From assembly GCF_030247185.1 (NCBI RefSeq), contig NC_080570.1, forward strand, positions 165,464,382 to 165,528,381: 64,000 nt of DNA. Reading direction: 5' to 3'. Source of the stretch: Malaya genurostris. Taxonomy: Eukaryota; Arthropoda; Insecta; Diptera; Culicidae. The translations under genes and the position numbers were made by a program. The first letter of the stretch is position 1. Every line of letters starts with the position of its first letter. Shown piece after piece: positions 12,190-20,700 of the stretch. A model generated the notes under the pieces. The model was given only the letters and a program-made list of their open reading frames with translations. It was not told where the DNA came from and ran no database searches.

Positions 12190-12240
12190 TTTCCAGTCAT
12201 CCATTTATGTCTCTGACATTACACACCCGTTCTTTTTCAT
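12190..12240 (+). repeat. Dispersed repeat, module A
   Basis: Contains TTATGTCTCTGACATTACACACCCG, close to the consensus of module A and in plus orientation. Confidence 0.6.
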
Positions 12241-12584
12241 CTTTGGATCAAAAACACGAACGCTAGTGCACTTCTGGAGAGTGTTTGGCTGCGATTAGTA
12301 ACTTAATGCGTGAAAATCCCTGCGAACCATGGTATTTCCCGCAAAAATTGTGCTGACATAAAAGGAAATCTGCTTGCCCGTTGACTACTGTCGTATATTT
12401 CAACTATTGATTCAGAGGATAGTAAACACGGATTTTTCTGTTGCGAGTTTGTTATGAACATTCAAATATTTCAAACACCAATCAAGACGACTAATGTCCA
12501 GTGGCGTCTCGTCCTCATGTGCATCATCTCGTGCACTGCACAACCGGTCAAAAAAAAATACGTGAATTTCCTACCCTAATTGAT

Positions 12585-12600
12585 GGCCCTGAAAAGGGCC
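12585..12600 (-). promoter_or_regulatory. Histone-type 3' stem-loop, isolated
   Basis: On the minus strand this reads GGCCCTTTTCAGGGCC, a six-base stem with a TTTC loop that fits the metazoan histone mRNA 3' processing hairpin consensus. No histone coding sequence could be read upstream of it on the minus strand (12600-12760), and the downstream purine-rich element is not obvious. It may mark a lost replication-dependent histone gene or be coincidental. Confidence 0.4.
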
Positions 12601-12828
12601 TGTTATTTAGTGTGATCTGCTAATCTACCTGAGATGCGCATTGATTGGTAGCCCTTAAAACAAGATCCGAAGAAACAGTACTTATTGAGGATCGTAAAAC
12701 ATTTCCGAGATTTTGAGAGATTTCCCGAATCACTCAATTAGACTGCTGCCGAGTATCACTCTTCTAGACTGACAAATTATTGGAAGAAGGTTTTGTATAA
12801 TTTATGTGCATAACCATTTGTATTCGTA

Positions 12829-14129
12829 AGGAGTGTATCGAAAATATGCTATCCACATCCATTTGTGCTGTACGTACGCATGTATTTGTGATGTTTTTTA
12901 TGCTCAGATCACAGTATGCTGTGCGTTTGGTTGTCAGCTTTCGTTTGTTTACTTGTTTGTGCGGTTGAAACTCTGCGTTTTCAAAATGTCGCATATTGAA
13001 AAAGAAGTGAAAATTAAGGTTCTGGACACATGGCTAAGTGAGAAGGCTATTACTATGCGAACATTGGTGCAGCGGTTTAGAATTCATCACACCAGTGTTA
13101 AAACCATCATTAATAAGTTTGGGGAACACTATTCTTTGGATGGGCAACCAGGAAGAGGCAGAAAACCCGGTTCTTCCAACCCGAAACTGAACCAGAAAGT
13201 GGTATCTCTAATCATGAAGAACAAATCAATGTCAATACGTGATTTGGCCAACAAAGCAGGAACGAGTATCGAAATGATCCAGCGTATCAAGAGGCGAAAT
13301 CACCTGAAGACCTACAAGAAGCAGAAAATCTCGAAACAAAGTGTAGAACAGAAGAAGCGAGCAGAAACAAGGGCCCGGAAATTATATTCGCGTCTTTTGC
13401 AGTGTCCGTATGCATGCGTTTTGATGGACGATGAGACTTATGTAAAGCAGGACTCAAAGACCCTTCCAGGTCCACAATACTTTACTGTCGTCGTTGGTGA
13501 GGATGTGAGCGATGCGGACAGGTCGAATCAAATGGAGAAATTCGGTCAACAGTTACTGGTAGCAAAATGTTCCTGTGGTTTGAAGTCAACCATTTTTTAT
13601 ACTACCGGAACTATAAATGCAGAAATCTATCGATCTGAGTGTCTCCAGAAGAGATTGCTGCCTTTATATAAGAAGCAGAGTACACCTCCACTGTTTTGGC
13701 CGGATTTAGCATCGGCTCACTATGCCAAAACCACTCTCAATTGGCTTGCGGAAAAGGGTATAAATTTCGTTTAGAAAAATATCAATCCACCAAATTGCCC
13801 TCAGCTTCGACCCATCGAACGTTACTGGGCAATAGTGAAGAGGGTCTTCAAGAAGACTGATAAGGCAGCTGGGAACACGCAAAAGTTCAGAAAAATTTGG
13901 TCTCAAGCGTCAAAAAAATGCGATGCAACACTTGTCCGGAACTTGATGAAGAGAGTTCGATCAAAAGTTCGAAAATTCGTGAAGGAATAACTTAAATTTC
14001 ATCCGGTTTTCATTATGCTCAAGTTTAACCTCGTACAATAAAGGATCAATTTTTAGTTTGAAAAAAATATCGTTTTTTATCATAATTCGAATGAAAAAAT
14101 TGTGGACAGCTTATTTTCGATTCACTCCT
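12829..14129 (+). mobile_element. ITmD37E (DD37E) transposon, both ends present
   Basis: The left terminal repeat (starting AGGAGTGTATCGAAAATATG) and the inverse of the right one (AGGAGTGAATCGAAAATAAG) agree over about 29 bp with three mismatches. TA dinucleotides abut both ends at 12827-12828 and 14130-14131, the standard Tc1/mariner target duplication. The body is 1301 bp and carries one transposase gene. Completeness of both ends and near-intact coding suggest fairly recent activity. Confidence 0.9.
12986..13990 (+). pseudogene. ITmD37E transposase, one internal stop
   Basis: Starts at ATG 12986 (MSHIEKEVKIKVLDTWLSEK). The frame is open upstream to the left terminal repeat, but that part looks like leader. 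Two N-terminal helix-turn-helix segments are visible (TMRTLVQRFRIHHTSVKTII and SIRDLANKAGTSIEMIQRIK) with a basic AT-hook-like linker (GRGRKPGSS). Catalytic residues are the D of LMDDETYVK, the D of FWPDLASAHYA and the E of LRPIERYWA, with 37 residues between the last two, which is diagnostic of DD37E. A TAG at about 13772-13774 interrupts the protein 15 residues before that glutamate. Otherwise the frame runs on to TAA at 13988-13990, giving about 334 codons. The triad is intact apart from this stop. Confidence 0.92.
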
Positions 14130-14131
14130 TA

Positions 14132-15880
14132 TATAGTATATTTGTTCGCAATCTAACGCAAAACTTATTCTACCAGACCCGCCACCTATATTTCATTGTT
14201 TGAACCATCGAAAAAATTGAATTTTACACAGGCTGCTATGTGGAACGCGTACAATTTCTATTATTTTGAAGAATTTTAGGATCTGTTACATGAACCGTTC
14301 ATTAGTGAATGTAAGAAATTTCAATTTCTTTTGTTTCGTGTAATCATGTTTGATTTTATAACATGATATTTTGACCAATATCGAAATCCGGAATTTGTTT
14401 CGGTTCGATTGAGGTTATTTTGGACACTCAAGGAATAAATCAGACGGCGGTAAAAAGCTATTTTTCATCATAGTATCGTATATTTGGTTAAGTTTGCCCA
14501 TCTTTAGGGTCCTTTAAATGATATTGCAAATGTACGCAACGAATAAAATTATTTGAGCATCACATGCTGAAATTGGCACTCAAAAAATTTTCATTGTTTG
14601 GAGCAGAATCTTGGGTGCTGCAAAAATAACCGAGGTGGAAAATGATTTTTCTCACGCGAAAATCTACTCTTCCCATAAACAAAAAATGTTTTGAATAGAA
14701 TATAAATGATTTTATGGGTAGAAATTTGTTTTACCCTACGACAGGACCTGACAACTTCCAGACTTTTTTCCAAGGAAAAATTTCTCTACATATTACGGTT
14801 GCTTTATGTTATAAATAGTACATTCCTCACGAGCACTGTTGCCAATAGAATAGAATATTCGTCTGAAATGCATCCCCATATTATTTTTATAATTTCAAAA
14901 CATATAGCTCTGGAATCATTTTGATCAGATGTTTTATTCAGTTATAAAAAGGTGATAGAAGATTGACTCAAATTTTCAAACAAAAAACATTTTTTTGCGA
15001 ATAGATTTTGTTGTGCTCTCCAACATATATTACAATTTAAAGAAATACAAACAAAGAGAATTATCCGAAGATCTGGTGCTCGTCTGAAATACAACCCTCA
15101 TAATCTTTAACAAACTTTCTGATTTGATTTGCTAAATGTAGGGCAATGAAGGTATTTTGACCACTTTAATATATATTAATCAGGCGTACATGGAGTAAAA
15201 ATGAAGTGCACTGTCTCAGAAATTTAATGGTTATTCCATTTTTTAACATCTTAGGTGGGAATATACAATTCAGAAAAAATGACAAACGTTCAAAAAATGT
15301 CATTCAAAACGGAAGAAAAATTTTCGATCGATTAGTCAGTAGTTGGCAGTAACAGCCATAGTTAAGTATTTTACTTTTCGATGGTTTCTTTAACCTTTAT
15401 CAAGCATTTAAATTTCTGGAAATTGTGCTTCTATTCGTTTGAACGAGGAAACCGTGGAGAATGCAATGCCTGAAAACATCAAGGATCGGAATCTTTTAGT
15501 CAACCCAGTAGTAAACAGATCAAAACCTGAATTTCAACAAACCTGGCCACGGGGTGACGATGATTAAAACCCACAGCACAGATTTGTTTACTAGGTGCAT
15601 TTGTCGGCAGCTCCGTGATATGGCAACAATTAGTTGTAAGAAGCACAAGCCAAATAAAAATTTCAACGGGGGGAAATAAAAGCTTAAACACTCACTTCTT
15701 CATCCGGATTTTATGCTAACTGCGCTACACTTCGAAGACGAACAATCCGCATTGTCATCCGAGGGTGGGTAAGGTTAAAGTTAAGTCTAGGATTCAGAAA
15801 AAAAAGTAACAGTAAAAAAAAGACGATTCCATTCGTTGGACCATGCAGTGTTCTGTTGAATAACTTGTTTCTTAACCCTT
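14132..15880. other. Non-coding stretch, no gene seen
   Basis: AT-rich DNA with no recognisable protein, RNA gene or element end. Several patches such as TATTTTGACCAATATCGAAA and TATTTTGACCACTTTAATAT look vaguely alike but no unit could be defined. Confidence 0.5.
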
Positions 15881-15883
15881 GCA

Positions 15884-16640
15884 ATGTCCAACGTTCTCTG
15901 GAAGATTACCAGCATTGTAGGTTTATTGTCTGTCAAACTACTGTCTAACGTTGGTATATTTCATTGTTGTGTCGTTTCAACTCTTTTCTATATCTATCTC
16001 ATATACAATTTGAAAACCGTCAAAGAAAAAGTTCAAACAAATACACGGACAGAAAAGGGTAACGATTGTTCAGTTTTAATGTTCCCTCCTCTCGTAGGTT
16101 TACCGGTAAAGCAAGTGGCTTCACCGGTTTTCTTTTTTAAATTTACGCTTAAAAGGATTCTCGTTAGGTACTTTCCCTTTCTTTACCTGTGCTCAAACCG
16201 TGGTCCTGTTTCGTATCGTGGCTCTATTTCCTCCTGTATTTGCAGTTTTTCCACGGCAAAAGCAACGAACACAAAAAGTATGTAGAACCGGAGAAGCTCC
16301 TGCAATAAAAATGAAAAGTTATTAGTGATTTTATTTTGTCTTTCTGCTTTAGAAAGGATGTGGAATCACCGTGAAAACCGACTTTTGAACCAAGATACTG
16401 AGGTTTTCAAACGACATTCTTGTGGATAAAAGTCACACGAAATCATTATGAAAATCCAAATAGCTTTAAATAATAATAAAATGTAATATGAACACCAGAT
16501 CAAACAATGAAATATAGATGGCGCGTCTCGTGAACGCTTTCACACAATCGACAAAATCTGAATTTACCTAAAACGGCAACAGTGCAAAAGAACGCAGTAA
16601 AAGTAAAACAATCCACACAATCAATCAACTGATTCGTACA
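15884..16640. other. Unrecognised open frame and non-coding DNA
   Basis: A 133-codon plus frame (15884-16285) begins MSNVLWKITSIVGLLSVKLL and is hydrophobic at its start, but shows no family resemblance. Its codon use looks like the flanking non-coding sequence, so I regard it as probably chance. Nothing else is supported here. Confidence 0.3.
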
Positions 16641-17040
16641 ACTATTGATATTCGGAAGTGGGAATGAATCATGTCAGCTTTATTCGCACTCGCGTTCTCC
16701 AGTTATGTTTGTGACATTACCCACCCGTCTTTTTTATCTGTTTCTCGAAATAGGCATCTAGCCGATACGCTTTGTGCGGTGATTCGTTCAATGCATGTTT
16801 GGAATTTTGCTCCCCTTTATTTTGGCACTAAATTTCACCTTAACGCTCGTTCATACCAAACATTTCAGAAAACTTCAACTTTTAGTTATTTTCGGATAGC
16901 TCATACCACTGAAAATTTTATCATAAATTGCTGAACATGTTTCTGTATGGAGAAGAAAACATGTTGCGCCCTTAAATACAGCAAGAGATATTCACGATTA
17001 AATTCTACCCATTCCTGTTCAGGGTAGAAATAGTAAAAAA
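16625..17040 (+). repeat. Dispersed repeat, module A followed by module R
   Basis: Module A (GTTATGTTTGTGACATTACC, then CACCCGTC) near 16702 is followed about 150 bp later by module R (ACCAAACATTTCAGAAAACTTC, then ACTGAAAATTTTATCATAAA, then AAGAGATATTCACGATTAAA). This copy shows that the two modules can belong to one longer repeat or tandem arrangement. Confidence 0.7.
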
Positions 17041-17059
17041 CAAAAAACACGGTTGATAT

Positions 17060-17565
17060 GCTCACCGAACATAGTTTGCTATTTGTACTTTAAAGGCAGC
17101 GTTTTCAGTCTTATTTCAAAATTGATTCGTTTGAGTACGAGTTTGGTCCAAATTAGAATGAGGTCTGACTCGAAGCAAGTAAGTGAAGCCAGTTTATTCT
17201 CAACTGCTTTTTTATGGCTTTCTATATGCATACCGAATTTAGAAGAGGCCCAAATATTTGAAACTATCCACCTTTTCCACTACGGTTCGGTCAAGACTCG
17301 TTGGTTTTATCGTAGATGTATGAAATATCATGCATTTGTTTTTTTTGCGTTGAAGTAATCTACCAAAACGTGTAGGTCACTTTTAATTCCGCCACTAAAT
17401 TTGGAGTATCTTTACAAAGGTGAAATATCGCAATGTCATCAGCATATAATGTACGAAATCCCTATAGATTCAGGTTACTAATATCGTTCATGTAAATCAG
17501 AAATAATAACAATCCTATATTGCTGCCCTGTGGAACACCCACATTGATTTGACGTATTGAGCTTT
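17060..17565 (-). pseudogene. Non-LTR reverse transcriptase relic (Jockey-like)
   Basis: On the minus strand, RT core blocks are readable in order: VGVPQGSNIGLLLFLIYMND (the PQGS block), then LYADDIAIFH (catalytic YADD), then a downstream thumb-like stretch TVVEKVDSFKYLGL. Several stops and frame changes interrupt them. The order and spacing fit the palm of a Jockey or CR1-type element. No endonuclease or 3' tail was found, so this is a 5'- and 3'-eroded fragment. Confidence 0.8.
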
Positions 17566-17820
17566 TCGTATAGACGAATTTCCTGCCAACTCGAGCAAAT
17601 GTTTCCGAAAAAATGACAAAAGAGTATTGCGCTAGTGATATTCAAATGAGCCTAACATTGTTAAAATCGGTTGTCATTTCTGAGAAAGTTGAGCGGTAAC
17701 AAATAAGTGCACACACGCTCCGATCAAAAGTCGGTTTCTCTAGCAATTCTATTGCCCTTTTATAGAGAAAGACAAAAACGTTTTCCGAGATAACACCACA
17801 TCTTTACATTTCAAGCATAT
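17566..17820. other. Non-coding stretch, no gene seen
   Basis: Short AT-rich interval between the RT relic and the tandem family. It contains nothing recognisable. Confidence 0.5.
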
Positions 17821-18840
17821 CTAAAATCTATGTATATAAAAATGGATGTAAGGAGTATTTTTATAGAGGAGGGAGCGTAGCAAGTGTCATAAACAAGGGG
17901 GGGGGGGGTCATGGAAAAGTTCATAGAACTTGACAAGAATCGATACGTTTTGAAGACCATAGAAACATTTTGCATACCTTAGATATGACTATACGGGGGG
18001 TGGATGTAGCAAGTGCTTTTAAAAAGGGGGGTGTAATGTTTGTAATGGTATAACTCCGGAATTACTGAACGGATTGCTATCAAACTTAGCACATGTACTT
18101 GTAGCTCTTCAGACATTGTCATAGGAGTAATTTTATGGGGGAGGGAGTGTAGCAAGTGTTTTTAACTGGGGAGGGACATGATAAAATTCATATATCCTGA
18201 CAAGATTCGATACGATATGAAGACCATAGAAATTTTTTTGCACAACTTAAATATAATTATAAGGGTATTCGGGGGGAGTGGGTGTAGTAAGTGCCTCTAA
18301 AAAGGGGAGTGTAATGTTTGTAACGATATAACTCCGGAACTACTGAACGGATTGCTATCAAATTTGGAACAATTACTACTTGCCCTACAGATGCTGGTCA
18401 TAAAGATGTTCTTATGGGGGGGGGAGTGTGTAGCAACCTTTCCTTAACAGTCGAGGGAGGCGGGAATGGCTTATGACAAAATTGATCTAATTTAAAAAGA
18501 ATTGATACTTTTTGAAGACCATACACATACATTTAGTAAAACTCAAACATAATCCTAAAGGTGTTTGTTGGGGGTTGATGTAATGGGTGCCTCGAAAAAA
18601 GGTGGTTTAATATGATATTCATAGAGGGGTTTTCATTTATATGATCGAACTTAACTCCGATACAACTGAATAGATTATTACCTAAAAATACTTGTGCCAA
18701 TGTAATTTTTTCTGTTCAGTGGTTGCTATAAGGGATATTGTAAGGGGATATGGGTGATGGCCTAAGGTATTATAGATTGGACGTGACCAGGAATGTTAAG
18801 TCAAATTCGTTACGAGCACATACAGTTTTTGGAACTCAGA
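17820..18840 (+). repeat. Tandem repeat, about 280-bp units, three to four degenerate copies
   Basis: Repeated landmarks are GGGGGGTGGATGTAGCAAGTGC (about 17995), GGGGGGAGTGGGTGTAGTAAG (about 18270) and GTTGGGGGTTGATGTAATGG (about 18567). Each is followed by AAAAAGG-G-GTGTAATGTTTG, ATAACTCCGG and GGATTGCTATCAAA, and each is preceded by GAAGACCATA. Spacing is 275-297 bp. G-runs up to 12 occur. A solitary copy lies at 1.2-1.4 kb. No coding capacity was seen. Confidence 0.8.
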
Positions 18841-18902
18841 GGTTACTAAGAAGTTATTTATAGAAAGGTGTTTTGAATGTTTAGTTCTTTAGGATGATCT
18901 TT

Positions 18903-18918
18903 AGCACTGAAAAGTGCT
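18903..18918 (-). terminator. Histone mRNA 3' stem-loop (H2B copy 1)
   Basis: The minus strand reads AGCACTTTTCAGTGCT, a perfect six-base stem around TTTC, followed by AAAGAT as in the purine-rich element bound by U7 snRNP in histone mRNAs. It lies directly after the H2B N-terminal codons. Confidence 0.8.
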
Positions 18919-18973
18919 TTGAATGGACCTTGCTAGACTTTTTGGCTGCCTTTCTACCGGTTTTCGGTGCCAT
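18919..18973 (-). pseudogene. Histone H2B fragment, copy 1
   Basis: From ATG 18973 leftwards the minus strand encodes MAPKTGRKAAKKSSK, matching the lysine-rich N-terminal tail of insect H2B. The sequence then passes straight into 3' untranslated sequence and the histone stem-loop. The whole globular histone fold, about 105 residues, is missing. The simplest reading is one large internal deletion joining the tail to the 3' end. It shares a divergent upstream region with the H2A copy to its right, the usual H2B-H2A arrangement. The copy at 19.9 kb has the same junction, so the deletion predates or was copied with the duplication. Confidence 0.82.
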
Positions 18974-19134
18974 CGTGCTGACGGTGTCTCGTACGTTCAG
19001 AGTAGCTACTTTAACTTAAATGACGCTATTTCTCACATCACATTTCATTTTGTACCTGCTACTGGCAGCGGTGTACGGACAGCCCCTTTGCTAAAATTCC
19101 TTTCCTGTTCGCAGAACGGGAAACAGTGAGACGA

Positions 19135-19141
19135 TATAAAA
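19135..19141 (+). promoter_or_regulatory. TATA box of the H2A copy
   Basis: TATAAAA lies about 100 bp before the first recognisable H2A codons, between the divergent H2B and H2A copies, as expected for histone promoters. It is absent from the second repeat copy. Confidence 0.6.
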
Positions 19142-19236
19142 GAGAGAGTTATAGAGAGCGGCAGCCAGTAATACTGAATTGGCTGTCTAGCTGTTAACAG
19201 CATCTTGTGGAATTTTTACGCAGAAACACGCACACA

Positions 19237-19500
19237 GGAGGAACAGTTAAGGGCAAGGCAAAGTCCCGCTCAAACCGTGCTGGTCTGCAGTTCCCAGTTG
19301 GGGGCAGAATCCATTGTTTGCTCCGGAAGGGGAACTACGCCGAGCGTGCCGGTGCCGGTGCACCGGTCTATCTGGCGGCAGTGATGGAGTACTTGGCTGC
19401 CAAAGTGTTGGAATTAGCCGGTAACGCTGCCGTGACTACAAGAAAACGAAAATCATCCCTCGCCATCTGCAGCTGGCCATCCGTCACAAGGAGTTGAAAA
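19237..19500 (+). pseudogene. Histone H2A pseudogene
   Basis: Codes for VKGKAKSRSNRAGLQFPVG, then RIHCLLRKGNYAER, then GAGAPVYLAAVMEYLAA and VLELAGNAA, an unmistakable canonical H2A. Defects: no ATG at the expected start; an extra glycine codon in the PVG-RIH loop; R to C in the HRLLRKG motif; a one-base deletion after GNAA that shifts the frame (the alternative frame restores RDYKKTKIIPRHLQLAIRHK); and loss of the C-terminal third, about 30 residues including the docking domain, with direct junction to the 3' stem-loop. It is therefore a dead copy of a replication-dependent H2A, not an H2A variant. Confidence 0.92.
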
Positions 19501-19503
19501 GCC

Positions 19504-19519
19504 CGTCCTTTTCAGGACG
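19504..19519 (+). terminator. Histone mRNA 3' stem-loop (H2A)
   Basis: CGTCCTTTTCAGGACG forms a perfect six-base stem with a TTTC loop right after the H2A reading frame. It is followed about 17 bases later by purine-rich TTAAAGAAAT, consistent with the histone downstream element. It indicates a genomic gene copy rather than a polyadenylated retrocopy. Confidence 0.85.
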
Positions 19520-19814
19520 ACCACATCACTGTGTTAAAGAAATATTTAAGATTGCTTTAAGTTTAGCCAGTTCTGATACGCCTGGAAAGTAGAATGCACA
19601 AATCAAGTGGAAACCTTTGTTCTAACAATTTGTTCATTTTTGTTTTCGTCCGAATACTAAAGAATTCACGACAAAAATACATATTGATCTGTATACGTGG
19701 CAACTCTGTTTCGCACGGCATATTTGTATACTAGTATAAAGATGTGTTCAACATCATCACTTCCACTTCCGTTCGTAATTGAATGTGTTAGTGACAGTGC
19801 AAATTATTTAAACT

Positions 19815-19866
19815 TCTCGTGTGTGTCTTGTTTCGGAAACAGTTGCTCGGAAAATGGTAGGAAAGC
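19815..19866 (+). repeat. 50-bp block repeated at 20138-20190
   Basis: CGTGTGTGTCTTGTTTCGGAAACAGTTGCTCGG and the following ATGGTAGGAAA recur with four or so differences at 20138-20190. Being inside the histone-derived duplication, it may be the leader of another lost histone gene, but I cannot identify which. Confidence 0.6.
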
Positions 19867-19880
19867 GACAAAATTCAACT

Positions 19881-20121
19881 AGTTCTTTATGATTATCTTT
19901 AGCACTGAAAAGTGCTTTGAATGGGTCTTGCTGGACTTTTTGGCTGTCTTTCTACCGGTTTTCGGTGTCATCGTGCTGACGGTGTCCCGTACGTTCAGAG
20001 TAGCTGCTTTTACTTAAATGTCGCTATTTCTCACATCTCATTTCGTTTTATACTTGCTACTGGCAGGGGTGTACGGACAGCCCCTTTGTTAAAATTCATT
20101 TCCTGAACGGGAAACAGTGAG
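19881..20121. repeat. Direct repeat, copy 2 of the histone-derived duplication
   Basis: Second copy of the 18883-19130 segment. It stops just before the TATA box, and no H2A follows it. Confidence 0.9.
19901..19971 (-). pseudogene. Histone H2B fragment with stem-loop, copy 2
   Basis: The minus strand from ATG 19971 encodes MTPKTGRKTAKKSSK and then runs into the identical stem-loop AGCACTTTTCAGTGCT at 19901-19916. It lacks the histone fold at the same junction as copy 1. Two alanine-to-threonine changes distinguish it from copy 1. Confidence 0.82.
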
Positions 20122-20189
20122 ATGACAGGTCCTCGATGTTGCTCTCGTGTGTCTTGTTTCGGGAACAGTTGCTCAGCAAATGGTAGGAA

Positions 20190-20445
20190 AAATGAACCAC
20201 TCAACTTTTATATGGATGCTCTTGTATATATGCGGACATCTCGCGTTCTGATTGGCTGGTGCTGTCATGGGTTAAATCAAACAGGTTTTTCAATTGTGTA
20301 CTATTGAAGAACTTCAATGTTGTTGCAATACACGTTCAAGTTGAAAATTTTCGATTCTATTGGTAGTTAGATTATATAAATCCTTCTACGGATCACTGAG
20401 CTATGAGCTTTCAAAATACGAGAAAGGCAAACGCACCTTATGAAT
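20190..20445. other. Non-coding stretch downstream of the histone relics
   Basis: Contains a CCAAT-type word (CTGATTGGCTGG near 20248) like those in histone promoters, but no gene was recognised. Confidence 0.4.
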
Positions 20446-20700
20446 TATCCTCTTTGATACTCGTTTATACCAAACATTTCAGAGAAGTTCAATTTTGAAC
20501 TATTTGAGATTATGTCACACAACTGAAAATTTTATCATAAAATTGTGATCATATTTCCGATGACATGTCTCAAGAATTATGTTGATTCATTAGATACAAC
20601 AGGAGATATTCACGATCAAAAACTTATCACTCTCTCAGAGGGTAAATTTTGAAAAGGCGCCCCATAGTAAAGTAAGTCGTATTCACGACAAAAATTAATC
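20445..20700 (+). repeat. Dispersed repeat, module R (fullest copy)
   Basis: Runs from CTCTTTGATACTCGTTTATACC through ACTGAAAATTTTATCATAAAATTG and GGAGATATTCACGATCAAAA to GGCGCCCCATAGTAAAGTAAG. It serves here as the reference for the partial copies elsewhere in the window. Confidence 0.75.

Larger units (their letters stand above)
18883..19130. repeat. Direct repeat, copy 1 of a histone-derived duplication
   Basis: About 248 bp that recur at 19881-20121 at roughly 90% identity and 998 bp away. The unit spans the truncated H2B, its 3' stem-loop and the upstream divergent promoter region. Confidence 0.9.

Noticed and set aside
12833..12985. N-terminal extension of the ITmD37E transposase from 12833
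   Set aside because: The frame there opens with GTG inside the terminal inverted repeat. The conserved protein begins at ATG 12986.
15884..16285. 133-codon open frame as a membrane protein gene
   Set aside because: Hydrophobic start but no homology I recognise, no promoter or splice context, and background-like composition.
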